Below are positions 1 through 8,234 of a stretch of 43,244 nucleotides of DNA, piece after piece; the first letter of the stretch is position 1; each line of letters opens with the position of its first letter. Under the pieces are notes generated by a model. It was not told where the DNA came from and searched no databases. It was given only the letters and a program-made list of their open reading frames with translations. The DNA comes from Phycisphaerae bacterium. Lineage in GTDB: Bacteria > Planctomycetota > Phycisphaerae > SM23-33. Both the position numbers and the translations under genes were made by a program. Location of the stretch: positions 1 to 43,244 of the forward strand of contig PUND01000054.1 of assembly GCA_003551645.1 (NCBI GenBank), written 5' to 3'.

Positions 1-49
1 CAGCACATCATCACGCCATATCGACGCCACACCACATTGAACACCTCTT

Positions 50-300
50 CTAAGCCGCCAAACGCCGCGGATGCCACGTCGTGCCGTCCCGCAGCATCGC
101 CCAGGCAATGATCACCAGCTTCCGAGCCACCGCCACTATCGCTATCTTACGACGAGACCGCGTCCCGCGACATACCCTCTCGAACACCGACCGCAAGTGC
201 GGGTTTCGTCCGGTGGCAGCCGGTTGGCAGTTGCTTTCCCGCAACCGTCCGCAGTAGCCGGCCCGCTCCACCCGGGTGGCTGCGTATGCGGCTTCAGCAT
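50..300 (-). mobile_element. C-terminal remnant of an IS110-type transposase
   Basis: The minus-strand reading frame ends with NPHLRSVFERVCRG, then RRKIAIVAVARKLVIIAW and AMLRDGTTW before a TAG stop. This matches the typical tail of IS110/IS116/IS902 transposases, where a basic patch is followed by a VAVARKL helix and a short LRDGT end. About 45 residues are convincingly transposase-like. The stretch before them (AEAAYAATR, then an unrelated-looking segment) is degenerate, and the catalytic DEDD domain is absent. The fragment begins where the neighbouring hexosaminidase fragment ends, so both look like debris from an old insertion or deletion. The upstream boundary is approximate. It is judged non-functional. 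Confidence 0.55.
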
Positions 301-1112
301 CGCAAGGCGAGGGGGCAATACGTCACGCCCGCGCGGTCCAGGCGTGGGGAGTGGCGGCGGCAGCGGATTAGGAACGCGTCCCAGCCCTCGCGCTGCGGGC
401 CGGTCCAGAGCACCTGCGCCAGGGCGCATGCCCGCGGATAGACCATGTAGTCCAGGTGGTTCCGCGTGGCGATGTACTCCGTCCACGCCTGCGCCTGGGC
501 GCCAAGGACGCCATCCCGCAGATGCGGATCGATCTCCGCCAGCGGCTCCCAGCCGTATACCAGTTCCAGCGGGACCTGCCCGCCGATGGCGAGCGGCTCG
601 TGATCGCGGTCGGTGCCGACGTCCTGGTACTTGTCAAAGTAGGTGTGCCGTCCATTCGCCAGCACCACCGGGTGCCCCCGCCGCAGCGCCTTAAGGTCCA
701 GCCGATCTTCCGTGTCTCGCCAGTACATCACGCCCGTCTGGTCGGCAGGCGATCGGCCGTCGTCGATGATCTCGTCCCAGCCGATCATCTGTCGGCCGCG
801 GCTCGCCAGGTGCTCCTCCAGGAACCGCGTGAAGTGATCCTGCACGCCACCGTCGGTGGCGATGCCCAGTTCGCCTTGTCGCCGCTGGACCTGTGCGGAG
901 GCGGCCCATTCATCGGTCCGCGCTTCGTCTCCGCCGAAGTGGACATAGCGGAAGGGGAAGAGCTCGTCCAGCGTCTGGACGACGCGTTCCAGGAAGCGGA
1001 ACGTCTGGTCTTCCAGGTTCAGCACGCTGGGGCTGACACCCCAGCACTTGCGGACACCCGGGGCGTCGCCCGAAGCGCCGAATCGGGGGTAGGCCGTCAC
1101 CAGCGCATGCAC
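294..1112 (-). pseudogene. Truncated GH20 beta-N-acetylhexosaminidase
   Basis: The 272-residue frame is the C-terminal part of a glycoside hydrolase family 20 enzyme, which removes terminal N-acetylhexosamine from glycans. It starts at a segment resembling the family's PGHxxALLAAYPEL region (HALVTAYPRFG) and contains the catalytic motif HFGGDEA with the Asp-Glu pair. Later come the barrel strands around MIGWDEI, QAWTEYI and the terminal RLDRAGVTYCPL. The usual N-terminal GH20b domain and the first barrel strands, about 200 residues or more, are missing. In the same frame a TGA stop lies only about 16 codons before the GTG start, so nothing upstream restores them. With half the TIM barrel gone it should not fold as an active enzyme. 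Confidence 0.75.
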
Positions 1113-1214
1113 GCCTGCGAAAACAGTCTCGGAAAGGCCTCGAAACCGGACTCACGCGGTGCTATTAGCCGCGCAGCCGACGCAAGCCGGCTTCGTAAAT
1201 ACTGCGGAGAACGT

Positions 1215-1242
1215 TTGACACAGCGGGGCATGGGTCTATAAT
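1215..1242 (+). promoter_or_regulatory. Sigma70-type promoter for the lptD-like gene
   Basis: A perfect TTGACA box at 1215-1220 and a perfect TATAAT box at 1237-1242 are separated by 16 bases. Transcription would begin near 1249, giving a leader of about 35 bases before the ATG at 1285. This is the best consensus promoter in the window. Confidence 0.8.
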
Positions 1243-1284
1243 CGCGGCCGATTCGTCCTGTTCGCGTTGTCCTGCGAGAGCAAG

Positions 1285-4149
1285 ATGAGAAACCTGTTCG
1301 CCCTAAGGGGCTGTGTCATTGCGGTGCTGGCGGTAATCCTCTTTGCCGCGACTCATGCGCAAACGGCCAAGGCGTCCGGGCGGTATCTTGAGGAAGACGC
1401 CCGGCTCCGCGGCGAGCAGATACACGTATTCACCGACGCCGGCGAGCGCATCTCCGTCGTGCTTGGCTCGTTCGAACTGGAGGTGGGCGAGGTTCAGGTC
1501 AGCGGCCGCGACGCGGTGGTCTGGGTCCTGGACCGCGAGCCGGGGGCTGTCGCACGGCGCGAGTTGAACATATATGTAGAGGGCGATGCACGAGTCGTCG
1601 AGGGCGACGTTACCACCACCGACAGCAGCATGCTGGTGTCGGTGCGACTGCACGGCCGGTTGACGGCCGTCGGCAGCGTATCACATAGGTCGTTGAGGGA
1701 CTTCCCGCTCTACCAGCGAGCCATGGAGGCCCGCCGCCGGGATGAAGATCCGAGTGAGCCGCTGGCGGTCGCGCCTGTTGAGCCGGACCGTCCCGACGAT
1801 GTCCCGCCCGAGGATCCCGATGGGCCGTCTGTCGAACCAGCGGATCCGGAGGATATCGAGCGGTTGACGGCCGCTGAGCCGGTGAGCTTCCACGCCGACG
1901 GCTTCACCATGGAGATGCTGGATGAGGACCGGCGTGTGACAATCGCGCGGGGGAACGTTTACCTGTCGCAGGGAGATCCGGACAGCGACCTGTTCCTGGA
2001 GCTTCGCAGCCAGGCGGCGGTGGTCTTCTCCGAGCGGAGGCCGGCGGACGAGCAACCCCGCCGCGACGAACGTGTTCCCTACGCGCCTGATATAGACCAG
2101 CTTCCCGGCGACGATGCGGAAGAGGTCATTACCGGCGTCTATCTCGCCGGCGACGTGGTAATCACCCGTGGCGACCGGATGATGCGCGGGCCGAAGGCAT
2201 ATTACGACTTCACCACCGACCGAGCACTGGTTACCGACGCGGTGTTCCGCAGCGTCGAGGAGCTGGTTGACATCCCCATCTATATCCGTGCCTCCGAAGC
2301 CCGTACCCTGTCCATTCGTGAGTTGTGGTTCCGGGATGCGAAGCTATCGACGTGCGATTTCAAGACACCGAGCTACCACGTCGGCGCCGCCACCGCTTAC
2401 CTGAAGGACACCACGCCGTACGACCCTGTTACCGGCGAGAAACTTGCCGAGAGAAGCTACGAGGGCGAGCTTACCCACACGACATTCCACTTTGCCTCGG
2501 TGCCGTTGCTTTACTGGCCCTGGGCGGCGGGAGAATTCCAGGAAGATCAAACGCCGCTGCGGAGACTCCAGGCCGGCAGGCACGGGCGGTTCGGCTACGG
2601 CGTGGAGACCGAGTGGCACCTGTTCCGCCTGCTGGGGCTTGTGCGGCCGGAGGGCTTCGATGCCGATTTGGAGGTGGACTGGTACGAGCGGGGTCTGCTG
2701 CTCGGAACACAGCTTGACTACAGCCGGGACGATTACAGCGGCAATCTGCTGGCGTATTACATACGCGACGGCAAGCGCGAAGACGACTTTGGCCGGGACA
2801 GGGAGGATATCCCCGCCCCTCGCAGCCGAGGACGGGTCCTGTTGCGGCACAAGCACCTGTTGCCGGACGACTGGCAGTTCCAGGCAGAACTAAGCCACCT
2901 TTCCGACCGGAATTTCCTGGAGGCGTTCTTCCCGGGAGAGTTCCACGCCGGCAAGGAGCAGGAGACTCTGCTTTATGCCAAGAGGCAGCAGGATAGCTGG
3001 GCCATTACCGGGCTGATGCAGTTCCGCATCAATGACTTCCTGACACAGACCGAGAGCTTGCCGGAAGTCGCGTTCCGCGTAATCGGCCAGCCGCTTTTCG
3101 GCGAGAGGATGACGTTTTTTCACGAGTCACGTATCGGCCGCAAGCGGTATCGACCCGACGACGACCTGCCGGACCGCCACAGCGACCTGCATTTCCGCTT
3201 GGACACCCGGAACGAGCTTTCAATGCCGCTGAAGGTCGGTCCTGTGAACCTGCTGCCCTACGTTCTCGGGCGTGCAACCTGGTGGGAGGATTCGCCGCCG
3301 GGCGGAGAGAATTTCCGGCTTTACGGGCAGGTCGGCGCCAGGGGCAGCACCCACCTGTATCGGGTGTACGATTCCGTTCACAGCCGGGTGTGGAACCTGG
3401 ACCGGCTCCGTCATGTCGTAACGCCTGAGGTGGAGTTTTTCTTCAGCGAGGCCGGCGGTGTCGCCCCCGATGATCTCTGGCCGATGGAGCCGGACATCGA
3501 GGGGCGCCTGCGAGGGATGTTCGGCTGGCGGGTCGGCCTGCATCAGCGACTGCAGACCAAGCGAGGGCCGGAGGGTCAGCAGCATACCGCCGACTGGATG
3601 CGACTGGACATTAACGCGGGGTTCTTCAGCGACACGCGGGATGTCCCCGGAGGGGGGCGGTTTTTCAACACCCGCCCGGAACACAGCACCGCCAGGAACC
3701 ACATAAGAGCCGACTACGCCTGGCATATCTCCGACGCCACGACATTCCTTGCCGACGCCAACTATGACATTGACGACAACTCGCTGGGCCGACTCGGCGC
3801 CGGGCTGGCCGTTTCGCGACATCCGCGGCTTCGATACTACGTCGGAATCCGGCACCTGAACGATCCGGATTCCACCGTCGGTTCCCTCGGGGCGTACTAC
3901 CGTATCAGCGACAAGTACACCCTCAGCGCTTTCCAGCAGTACGATTTTTCTTTCGACAACGGCAGGAACCTGGCCACGTCGCTGACGCTCACCCGCAAAC
4001 TGCCGCGATGGAACGCCGCCGCCACCTTCACATACGACGACCGTACCGGGGATGTGTCCTTCTATATGACGCTCTCGCATGAAGGCATCCCTGATTTCAA
4101 CGTCGGGAGCGGTCGGACGACTCTGCTGAGCACCAGCGATCTGAACTGA
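1285..4149 (+). CDS. lptD: LptD-like (OstA family) outer-membrane LPS-assembly protein
   Basis: This 954-residue protein resembles LptD, the outer-membrane beta-barrel that inserts lipopolysaccharide into the outer leaflet. It has a signal peptide at residues 1-30 (hydrophobic core CVIAVLAVILFAATHA). A periplasmic OstA/LptA-like region follows, including VTIARGNVYLSQGD and GVYLAGDVVITRGDRMM. The segment STCDFKTPSYHVGA matches the region leading into the barrel. From about residue 390 the chain is rich in alternating aromatic and polar strands, as in an outer-membrane barrel. An acidic, proline-rich linker at about residues 148-194 is unusual. The ATG at 1285 is preferred over a TTG at 1267 because the signal peptide starts right after it. 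No lptA or lptB neighbours are present. The family call is fairly sure, and the exact substrate is inferred. Confidence 0.75.
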   Translation: MRNLFALRGCVIAVLAVILFAATHAQTAKASGRYLEEDARLRGEQIHVFTDAGERISVVLGSFELEVGEVQVSGRDAVVWVLDREPGAVARRELNIYVEGDARVVEGDVTTTDSSMLVSVRLHGRLTAVGSVSHRSLRDFPLYQRAMEARRRDEDPSEPLAVAPVEPDRPDDVPPEDPDGPSVEPADPEDIERLTAAEPVSFHADGFTMEMLDEDRRVTIARGNVYLSQGDPDSDLFLELRSQAAVVFSERRPADEQPRRDERVPYAPDIDQLPGDDAEEVITGVYLAGDVVITRGDRMMRGPKAYYDFTTDRALVTDAVFRSVEELVDIPIYIRASEARTLSIRELWFRDAKLSTCDFKTPSYHVGAATAYLKDTTPYDPVTGEKLAERSYEGELTHTTFHFASVPLLYWPWAAGEFQEDQTPLRRLQAGRHGRFGYGVETEWHLFRLLGLVRPEGFDADLEVDWYERGLLLGTQLDYSRDDYSGNLLAYYIRDGKREDDFGRDREDIPAPRSRGRVLLRHKHLLPDDWQFQAELSHLSDRNFLEAFFPGEFHAGKEQETLLYAKRQQDSWAITGLMQFRINDFLTQTESLPEVAFRVIGQPLFGERMTFFHESRIGRKRYRPDDDLPDRHSDLHFRLDTRNELSMPLKVGPVNLLPYVLGRATWWEDSPPGGENFRLYGQVGARGSTHLYRVYDSVHSRVWNLDRLRHVVTPEVEFFFSEAGGVAPDDLWPMEPDIEGRLRGMFGWRVGLHQRLQTKRGPEGQQHTADWMRLDINAGFFSDTRDVPGGGRFFNTRPEHSTARNHIRADYAWHISDATTFLADANYDIDDNSLGRLGAGLAVSRHPRLRYYVGIRHLNDPDSTVGSLGAYYRISDKYTLSAFQQYDFSFDNGRNLATSLTLTRKLPRWNAAATFTYDDRTGDVSFYMTLSHEGIPDFNVGSGRTTLLSTSDLN

Positions 4150-4168
4150 CGCCGGGGCATTCCCGACG

Positions 4169-4188
4169 TGGTCCCGGCTGGTCGGGAC
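4169..4188 (+). repeat. Small palindromic repeat, copy 1
   Basis: The stem GTCCCG / CGGGAC with a six-base loop lies between the lptD-like gene and ptsN. The 19 bases from 4169 match 17 of 19 positions, without gaps, in a second copy at 21282-21300. No T-run follows, so a simple intrinsic terminator is unlikely. Confidence 0.45.
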
Positions 4189-4228
4189 ACGGCCGTTTGC
4201 TCTTTTCGAAACTTGCGGAGTACACGCG

Positions 4229-4684
4229 ATGAAGCTGTCCGACTACCTGAGCCAGCAGACGATCCTGCCGGAACTGCAAGCCGGCGAGAAGAACAAGGCC
4301 ATAGCCGAAATCGGCGAGCTGCTCAGCCCCGTGGATGCTATGGGCGATTATGATGTGTTCCTCGGAGCGGTCTTCAGCCGGGAGATGGAAGGCAGCACAG
4401 GCATAGGCGGTGAGGTCGCGATTCCTCACGCTCGCACCGACAGCGTGAGAGATCTTGTCGCGGGGATGGGTCGGTCCTCCGGCGGCATCGATTTCCAGGC
4501 CGTTGACGGCCGCCCGGTGCGGCTGGTAATCCTCATGGGCATCCCGACGGCCAAGGTGAAGGCGTATCTGAAGCTGCTGGCGCACATCAGCGTGCTGATA
4601 AAGCAGAAGGATTTCACACAGCGACTGCTGGAGGCGCCGGACGCCGGCGCGATGCTGGAGATTGTCCGCTCCTTTGAGCAGTGA
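4229..4684 (+). CDS. ptsN: PTS EIIA-Ntr-like (PtsN family) regulatory protein
   Basis: The 151-residue protein is a single PTS EIIA type-2 domain, the fold that accepts phosphate on a histidine. The phosphorylation-site motif is IPHART, giving His67 as the likely phosphoryl acceptor. MKLSDYLSQQTILPEL at the start and FTQRLLEAPDAGAMLEIV at the end fit PtsN. There is no attached transporter domain, so the role is probably regulatory. The gene sits 24 bases before a cation/proton antiporter in the same direction. Since EIIA-Ntr controls potassium and other ion transport in proteobacteria, control of the antiporter is a reasonable inference. Confidence 0.85.
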   Translation: MKLSDYLSQQTILPELQAGEKNKAIAEIGELLSPVDAMGDYDVFLGAVFSREMEGSTGIGGEVAIPHARTDSVRDLVAGMGRSSGGIDFQAVDGRPVRLVILMGIPTAKVKAYLKLLAHISVLIKQKDFTQRLLEAPDAGAMLEIVRSFEQ

Positions 4685-4708
4685 TTCACGCCTTACTGGC
4701 AAACAGGA

Positions 4709-6145
4709 ATGCGTGCCAAGGGCTTCCATACATCGATGCTCCCGCTGGTGCTGCTGGCCGGGCTGGTGGTGCTTTCGGCGGCCGGCGGGGCCGTGGGGTT
4801 CGACGTCTCGGCTGAAGGACAAGTCGGGTACAACTCCGGTGGTCACGACGGCTCTTTCTTCGACCACATCTACCGGACTTTTCGCGCCCTGGAGAACTGG
4901 CTGGTCATAGGGCTGGCGCTGCTGCTGGGTCGGGTCGGCGGGCGGCTGAGCGGCCGTCTGCGGGCGCCGATGGTGGTGGGATATCTGCTGGTGGGGGTGG
5001 TGCTGGGACGGTCGGTGCTGAACATCATCGACGAAGCATCCGCCCGCTCGCTGGGTATGATTACCGATTTCGGGCTTGGAATCGTGGCGTTCATGATCGG
5101 CAGCGAGCTTTCACGCCGGATGCTGAAACGCCTCGGCCGCAAGCTGGTTGTGCTGGTGGTCTGTGAATCGCTGGCGGTGTTTCTGCTGGTGGCGGGGCTG
5201 ATATGGGCGCTTTCCGGCTGGTTGCTTCCGATCGGACTCGCCGGAGCCGGGGCGCTTGTACTTGGCGCGATGGCACCGGCGTCGGCGCCGGCCGGTACGG
5301 TGGTGGTCATCCAGGAATATAAGGCCCGCGGACCGATGACCAGCTTGTTGCTGGGGATCGTTGGTCTGGACGGCGCGTTCGCTATTTCTCTGTACGCCTT
5401 CGCCGCGGCGGCTACCAGGATGCTGCTCGGCGACGAGCCGGTCTCTGTATTCACGGCGCTTCGCGGACCTACGCTGGAGATAATCGGAGGTCTGGGTCTG
5501 GGCGCGGTGATGGGCCTTATACTTAAGGTCATCTTGGACCGGCGTCGAGACAGCGACGACCTGATGGTCTATTCCATCGGCGTGGTTTTGCTGGCTACGG
5601 GACTGGCCAACGCACTGGGACTGTCGCTGATTCTGGCTAACCTGGCGCTGGGGACGGTGCTGGTGAACCTCTCGGCCAGACAGGCCGAGCGAACCTACAA
5701 CTCGCTACAGAATATAACCGCCCCCATTTTTGTCTTGTTCTTCGTCGTCGCCGGGGCGCATCTGGACCTCCGCATGCTGGCGGCTCTGTCGCTGCTGGGA
5801 CCGGTTTACGTCCTGGCTCGGACGGCCGGTAAAATTGGCGGTGCGTATGCCGGTGCGAGATTCACACACGCAGACGCCACCACGCGGCGCTATCTGGGCC
5901 TGGGCATTCTTTCTCAGGCAGGGGTGACAATCGGGCTGGCTCTGAGCGCGGCCAGGGAGTTCGCCGCCCCGCAGTATGGTGTGGCGGGCGAGCAGTTGGC
6001 GCTGCTGACGATAAACACGGTTGCGGCCACCACCATCATCTTTGAGATTGTCGGACCGCAGACCACCAAGCTGGCGCTGTCTCGGGCCGGAGAGATCGGC
6101 CAGGCCGGAAAGGGCGTCGAATTCCCGAAGGGAGAGAAGGCATGA
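4709..6145 (+). CDS. CPA2-type cation:proton antiporter
   Basis: This 478-residue integral membrane protein resembles monovalent cation/proton antiporters of the CPA2 (KefB/NhaS3) superfamily. An N-terminal hydrophobic segment (LPLVLLAGLVVLSAAGG) may be a signal anchor. About a dozen membrane helices follow, with family-like segments LRAPMVVGYLLVGVVLGR, GIVAFMIGSELSRRM and LGILSQAGVTIGLALS. No C-terminal RCK/TrkA-N domain is present, and the chain ends in a short basic tail. Its stop overlaps the start of the downstream PII-like gene by four bases (ATGA), so the two are translationally coupled. Ion specificity (Na+ or K+) cannot be read from the sequence. Confidence 0.85.
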   Translation: MRAKGFHTSMLPLVLLAGLVVLSAAGGAVGFDVSAEGQVGYNSGGHDGSFFDHIYRTFRALENWLVIGLALLLGRVGGRLSGRLRAPMVVGYLLVGVVLGRSVLNIIDEASARSLGMITDFGLGIVAFMIGSELSRRMLKRLGRKLVVLVVCESLAVFLLVAGLIWALSGWLLPIGLAGAGALVLGAMAPASAPAGTVVVIQEYKARGPMTSLLLGIVGLDGAFAISLYAFAAAATRMLLGDEPVSVFTALRGPTLEIIGGLGLGAVMGLILKVILDRRRDSDDLMVYSIGVVLLATGLANALGLSLILANLALGTVLVNLSARQAERTYNSLQNITAPIFVLFFVVAGAHLDLRMLAALSLLGPVYVLARTAGKIGGAYAGARFTHADATTRRYLGLGILSQAGVTIGLALSAAREFAAPQYGVAGEQLALLTINTVAATTIIFEIVGPQTTKLALSRAGEIGQAGKGVEFPKGEKA

Positions 6146-6489
6146 AACTTCTGATCGTGGCAGTCGCGGATGAGGAGTACGTTGACGATTTCCTCGCGGC
6201 GCTGGTCGATCTCGACGTGGACGGTCTGGAAGTGGTCGACTCCAGCACGGTTATGGAGGTGCTTGCGAAGGACACGCCCATATTCGCGGGTCTGCGCCAG
6301 TTGATGTCCCGCCCCAAGGCCGCCGGCAAGCTAATTATCGGCGTAACGGCCGACGACGATATCCTCGCCCGGCTAGATGAGCTGATGAAACGACTCGATA
6401 TAGACCTCTCCAAGCCCGGCACCGGATATGCGCTGCTCCTGCCGGTTACCGACTGGCTGGGCGACCTTGAACCGGGCACGGAGCCGTAA
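6142..6489 (+). CDS. Small PII-like protein, uncharacterised
   Basis: This 115-residue soluble protein begins MKLLIVAVADEEYVDDFLAA, a beta-alpha pattern like the ferredoxin-like fold of PII and DarA-type signalling proteins. A second beta-alpha unit appears at KLIIGVTADDDILARLDELM. The uridylylation loop tyrosine motif of classical GlnB is not evident, so it is not an ordinary nitrogen PII. It overlaps the antiporter stop by four bases and has a good ribosome site (GGAGAGAAGG). The likely role is binding a small ligand to gate the antiporter, by analogy with PII-like partners of transporters. That role is inferred, and the fold call itself is tentative. Confidence 0.6.
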   Translation: MKLLIVAVADEEYVDDFLAALVDLDVDGLEVVDSSTVMEVLAKDTPIFAGLRQLMSRPKAAGKLIIGVTADDDILARLDELMKRLDIDLSKPGTGYALLLPVTDWLGDLEPGTEP

Positions 6490-6542
6490 TCCGACCAATC
6501 GCCGCTCGGAAGAAGACCTCCGCTCCGCGGGAGCCCGCCGGT

Positions 6543-7595
6543 TTACGGTCGAATCTCGACGGTGCTGACGTCCTCGCGCAGCAGCTCGAAAAGCAGCTCG
6601 ATATCGTCGTCGCCAAGCCGGATACATCCGAGCGACTCGGCCTGGCCGATGCTCTCCGGCTCGTCGGTTCCGTGGATGCCGTAGCCGTATCGGCCGACGG
6701 CGTCGCCCTCAATCCCCTCGATGCCGATCCACAGGCCTTTCTCGCCGAGAGGATATTCCGGCTCGCCGGGCCTGATGGGACCGCTCTGGGGCGCGTTCGG
6801 CGGCGGATACCATGTGGCGAAGGGCAGCTTGCTGCTGACCTTCCATAGCCCGTTGGGTGTCGCTCCCCCCTCGCCGAGTCCCACCGGCATGCGCTTCACG
6901 AACACCGGCTCATGGTCTCCTCGCTGCAGATACACATCGCAGGTGAAGGTCCGCTGAGTGACAATCGCATGGAACGGGCCTTTGACGACCTTGATGTCCT
7001 GTCCGGCCCGCAGCGAGCGGGCGTCGCTCATATTGTTGACCCTCAGGATCGCCTCCCAGGGCACACGCAAATCCAGATTGTTTGCTATCACAGCGAGCCG
7101 TTCGCCGGACTGGACGGTGTAAACCTCCGCATAGGGGTCGTCGGGGAACACCTCCCGGCTGAGGATTGTCCGCTCGGCCAGTTCGGCGGCCTTTTCGACG
7201 GCGTCCGCCTCTTCGTTTTGGGGCAGTTCGCCGGACAATATGGCCCTGGACAGCTCTCGCCGCGCAGCGATCGGGTCGTCTTCGGCCAGCAGCTCAAGCC
7301 CGCGGCGGTAGGCCCGGCGGGCTTCGGTCTCGCTCATGTGGTCGAGCCGGGAGTGGAACGGCTGGGGCTGTTCGGAGTCGTCGCCGGAGTCCTGGCTGGC
7401 CGTGTCGCCGTTTTCCGACTCGGTGCGTTCACCTTCCAGGCCGTTGGTGCCGGCCCGGGCGGCGTCCGTGTCGGCTGTCCCGCCATTGTCGGTCGGCGCG
7501 GATTCCGACTCCGGCCAGAACCACCAGACGGCCAGGGCGGCCAGGGCGATAAGAACGATGACGATGACAGCGGTCCTTCCGTGGTAGCGATTCAT
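6543..7595 (-). CDS. LysM-containing L,D-transpeptidase (YkuD family)
   Basis: The 350-residue protein has an N-terminal membrane anchor (residues 8-27), a long acidic low-complexity linker to about residue 80 and a short helical stretch. A LysM peptidoglycan-binding domain follows at about 157-204 (YTVQSGERLAVIANNLDL, ending LRAGQDIKVV). The YkuD catalytic domain runs from about 205 to the end. His308 in GYGIHGT and Cys324 in SLGCIRL form the active site. Such enzymes make 3-3 cross-links in peptidoglycan or attach proteins to it, in the periplasm. Its start overlaps the stop of the upstream cyclo-ligase gene by four bases, suggesting a two-gene transcript. Confidence 0.9.
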   Translation of the reverse strand: MNRYHGRTAVIVIVLIALAALAVWWFWPESESAPTDNGGTADTDAARAGTNGLEGERTESENGDTASQDSGDDSEQPQPFHSRLDHMSETEARRAYRRGLELLAEDDPIAARRELSRAILSGELPQNEEADAVEKAAELAERTILSREVFPDDPYAEVYTVQSGERLAVIANNLDLRVPWEAILRVNNMSDARSLRAGQDIKVVKGPFHAIVTQRTFTCDVYLQRGDHEPVFVKRMPVGLGEGGATPNGLWKVSSKLPFATWYPPPNAPQSGPIRPGEPEYPLGEKGLWIGIEGIEGDAVGRYGYGIHGTDEPESIGQAESLGCIRLGDDDIELLFELLREDVSTVEIRP

Positions 7596-8185
7596 GGCGT
7601 CCTCTCCTGTGCGTCGTCGTCGGTGAAACGCAACAGTTCAGTGTCGGTTACCAGCAGGTCAACAGGTATATCCTGCGAATTTATCGGCAGCGTGTCCAGC
7701 AGTTGTTCATCGAAACCGGCCCCGCAGGAGGTGGCCCGCAGCGCATCGGAGGCCAGAAAGCGGTCGTAGAACCCGCCACCCTTGCCCAGCCGGTTTCCCC
7801 GGCGATCATAGGCGAAGGCCGGCACAATCACAAGGTCGATTGACTCCGGTGGGAACGCCTCACCGCCGACCGGCTCGCGGATGCCGTATCTGCCAGGCAC
7901 GAGGCCTTCATCAAGTGAGTGAAACTCCACAGGGGCCAGTCGTCGCCGCCGCCAGTTGACCTTCGGCGCCAGTACGGTCTTGCCGGCGTCCCAGGCCGCC
8001 CTAATCAGCGGCTCGGTATCAACCTCCAGGCGGATGGGCAGATACACCATCACCACGGCGGCGCGGCGGAATTCTTCCAGCGAGCGAATTCTCTCGCATA
8101 TAGTCGCGCTTCGCCGCCGCGCCTCCGCCGGGTCCATAGCGGCGAGCACGGCCCGGACACTGTTTCGAATGGATTGCTTGTCCAC
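7592..8185 (-). CDS. 5-formyltetrahydrofolate cyclo-ligase
   Basis: This 197-residue enzyme converts 5-formyltetrahydrofolate to 5,10-methenyltetrahydrofolate with ATP, in one-carbon folate metabolism in the cytoplasm. The family signature GNRLGKGGGFYDRFL is present near residues 130-144. The N-terminal part starts with a basic helix (KQSIRNSVRAVLAAMDP), and the segment YLPIRLEVDTEPLI is typical. Length is normal for the family. It lies 49 bases after rarA and overlaps the L,D-transpeptidase gene by four bases, so the three minus-strand genes may be co-transcribed. Confidence 0.92.
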   Translation of the reverse strand: MDKQSIRNSVRAVLAAMDPAEARRRSATICERIRSLEEFRRAAVVMVYLPIRLEVDTEPLIRAAWDAGKTVLAPKVNWRRRRLAPVEFHSLDEGLVPGRYGIREPVGGEAFPPESIDLVIVPAFAYDRRGNRLGKGGGFYDRFLASDALRATSCGAGFDEQLLDTLPINSQDIPVDLLVTDTELLRFTDDDAQERTP

Positions 8186-8234
8186 TTGCCGCTCGGTTGC
8201 GCACCTTGGTGTTCGGGGTCTGCGCCGCCCGGAT

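Noticed and set aside
6522-6534. Hairpin GCTCC/GGAGC between the PII-like gene and the convergent transpeptidase gene
   Set aside because: Short stem and no T-run on either strand, so not called a terminator.
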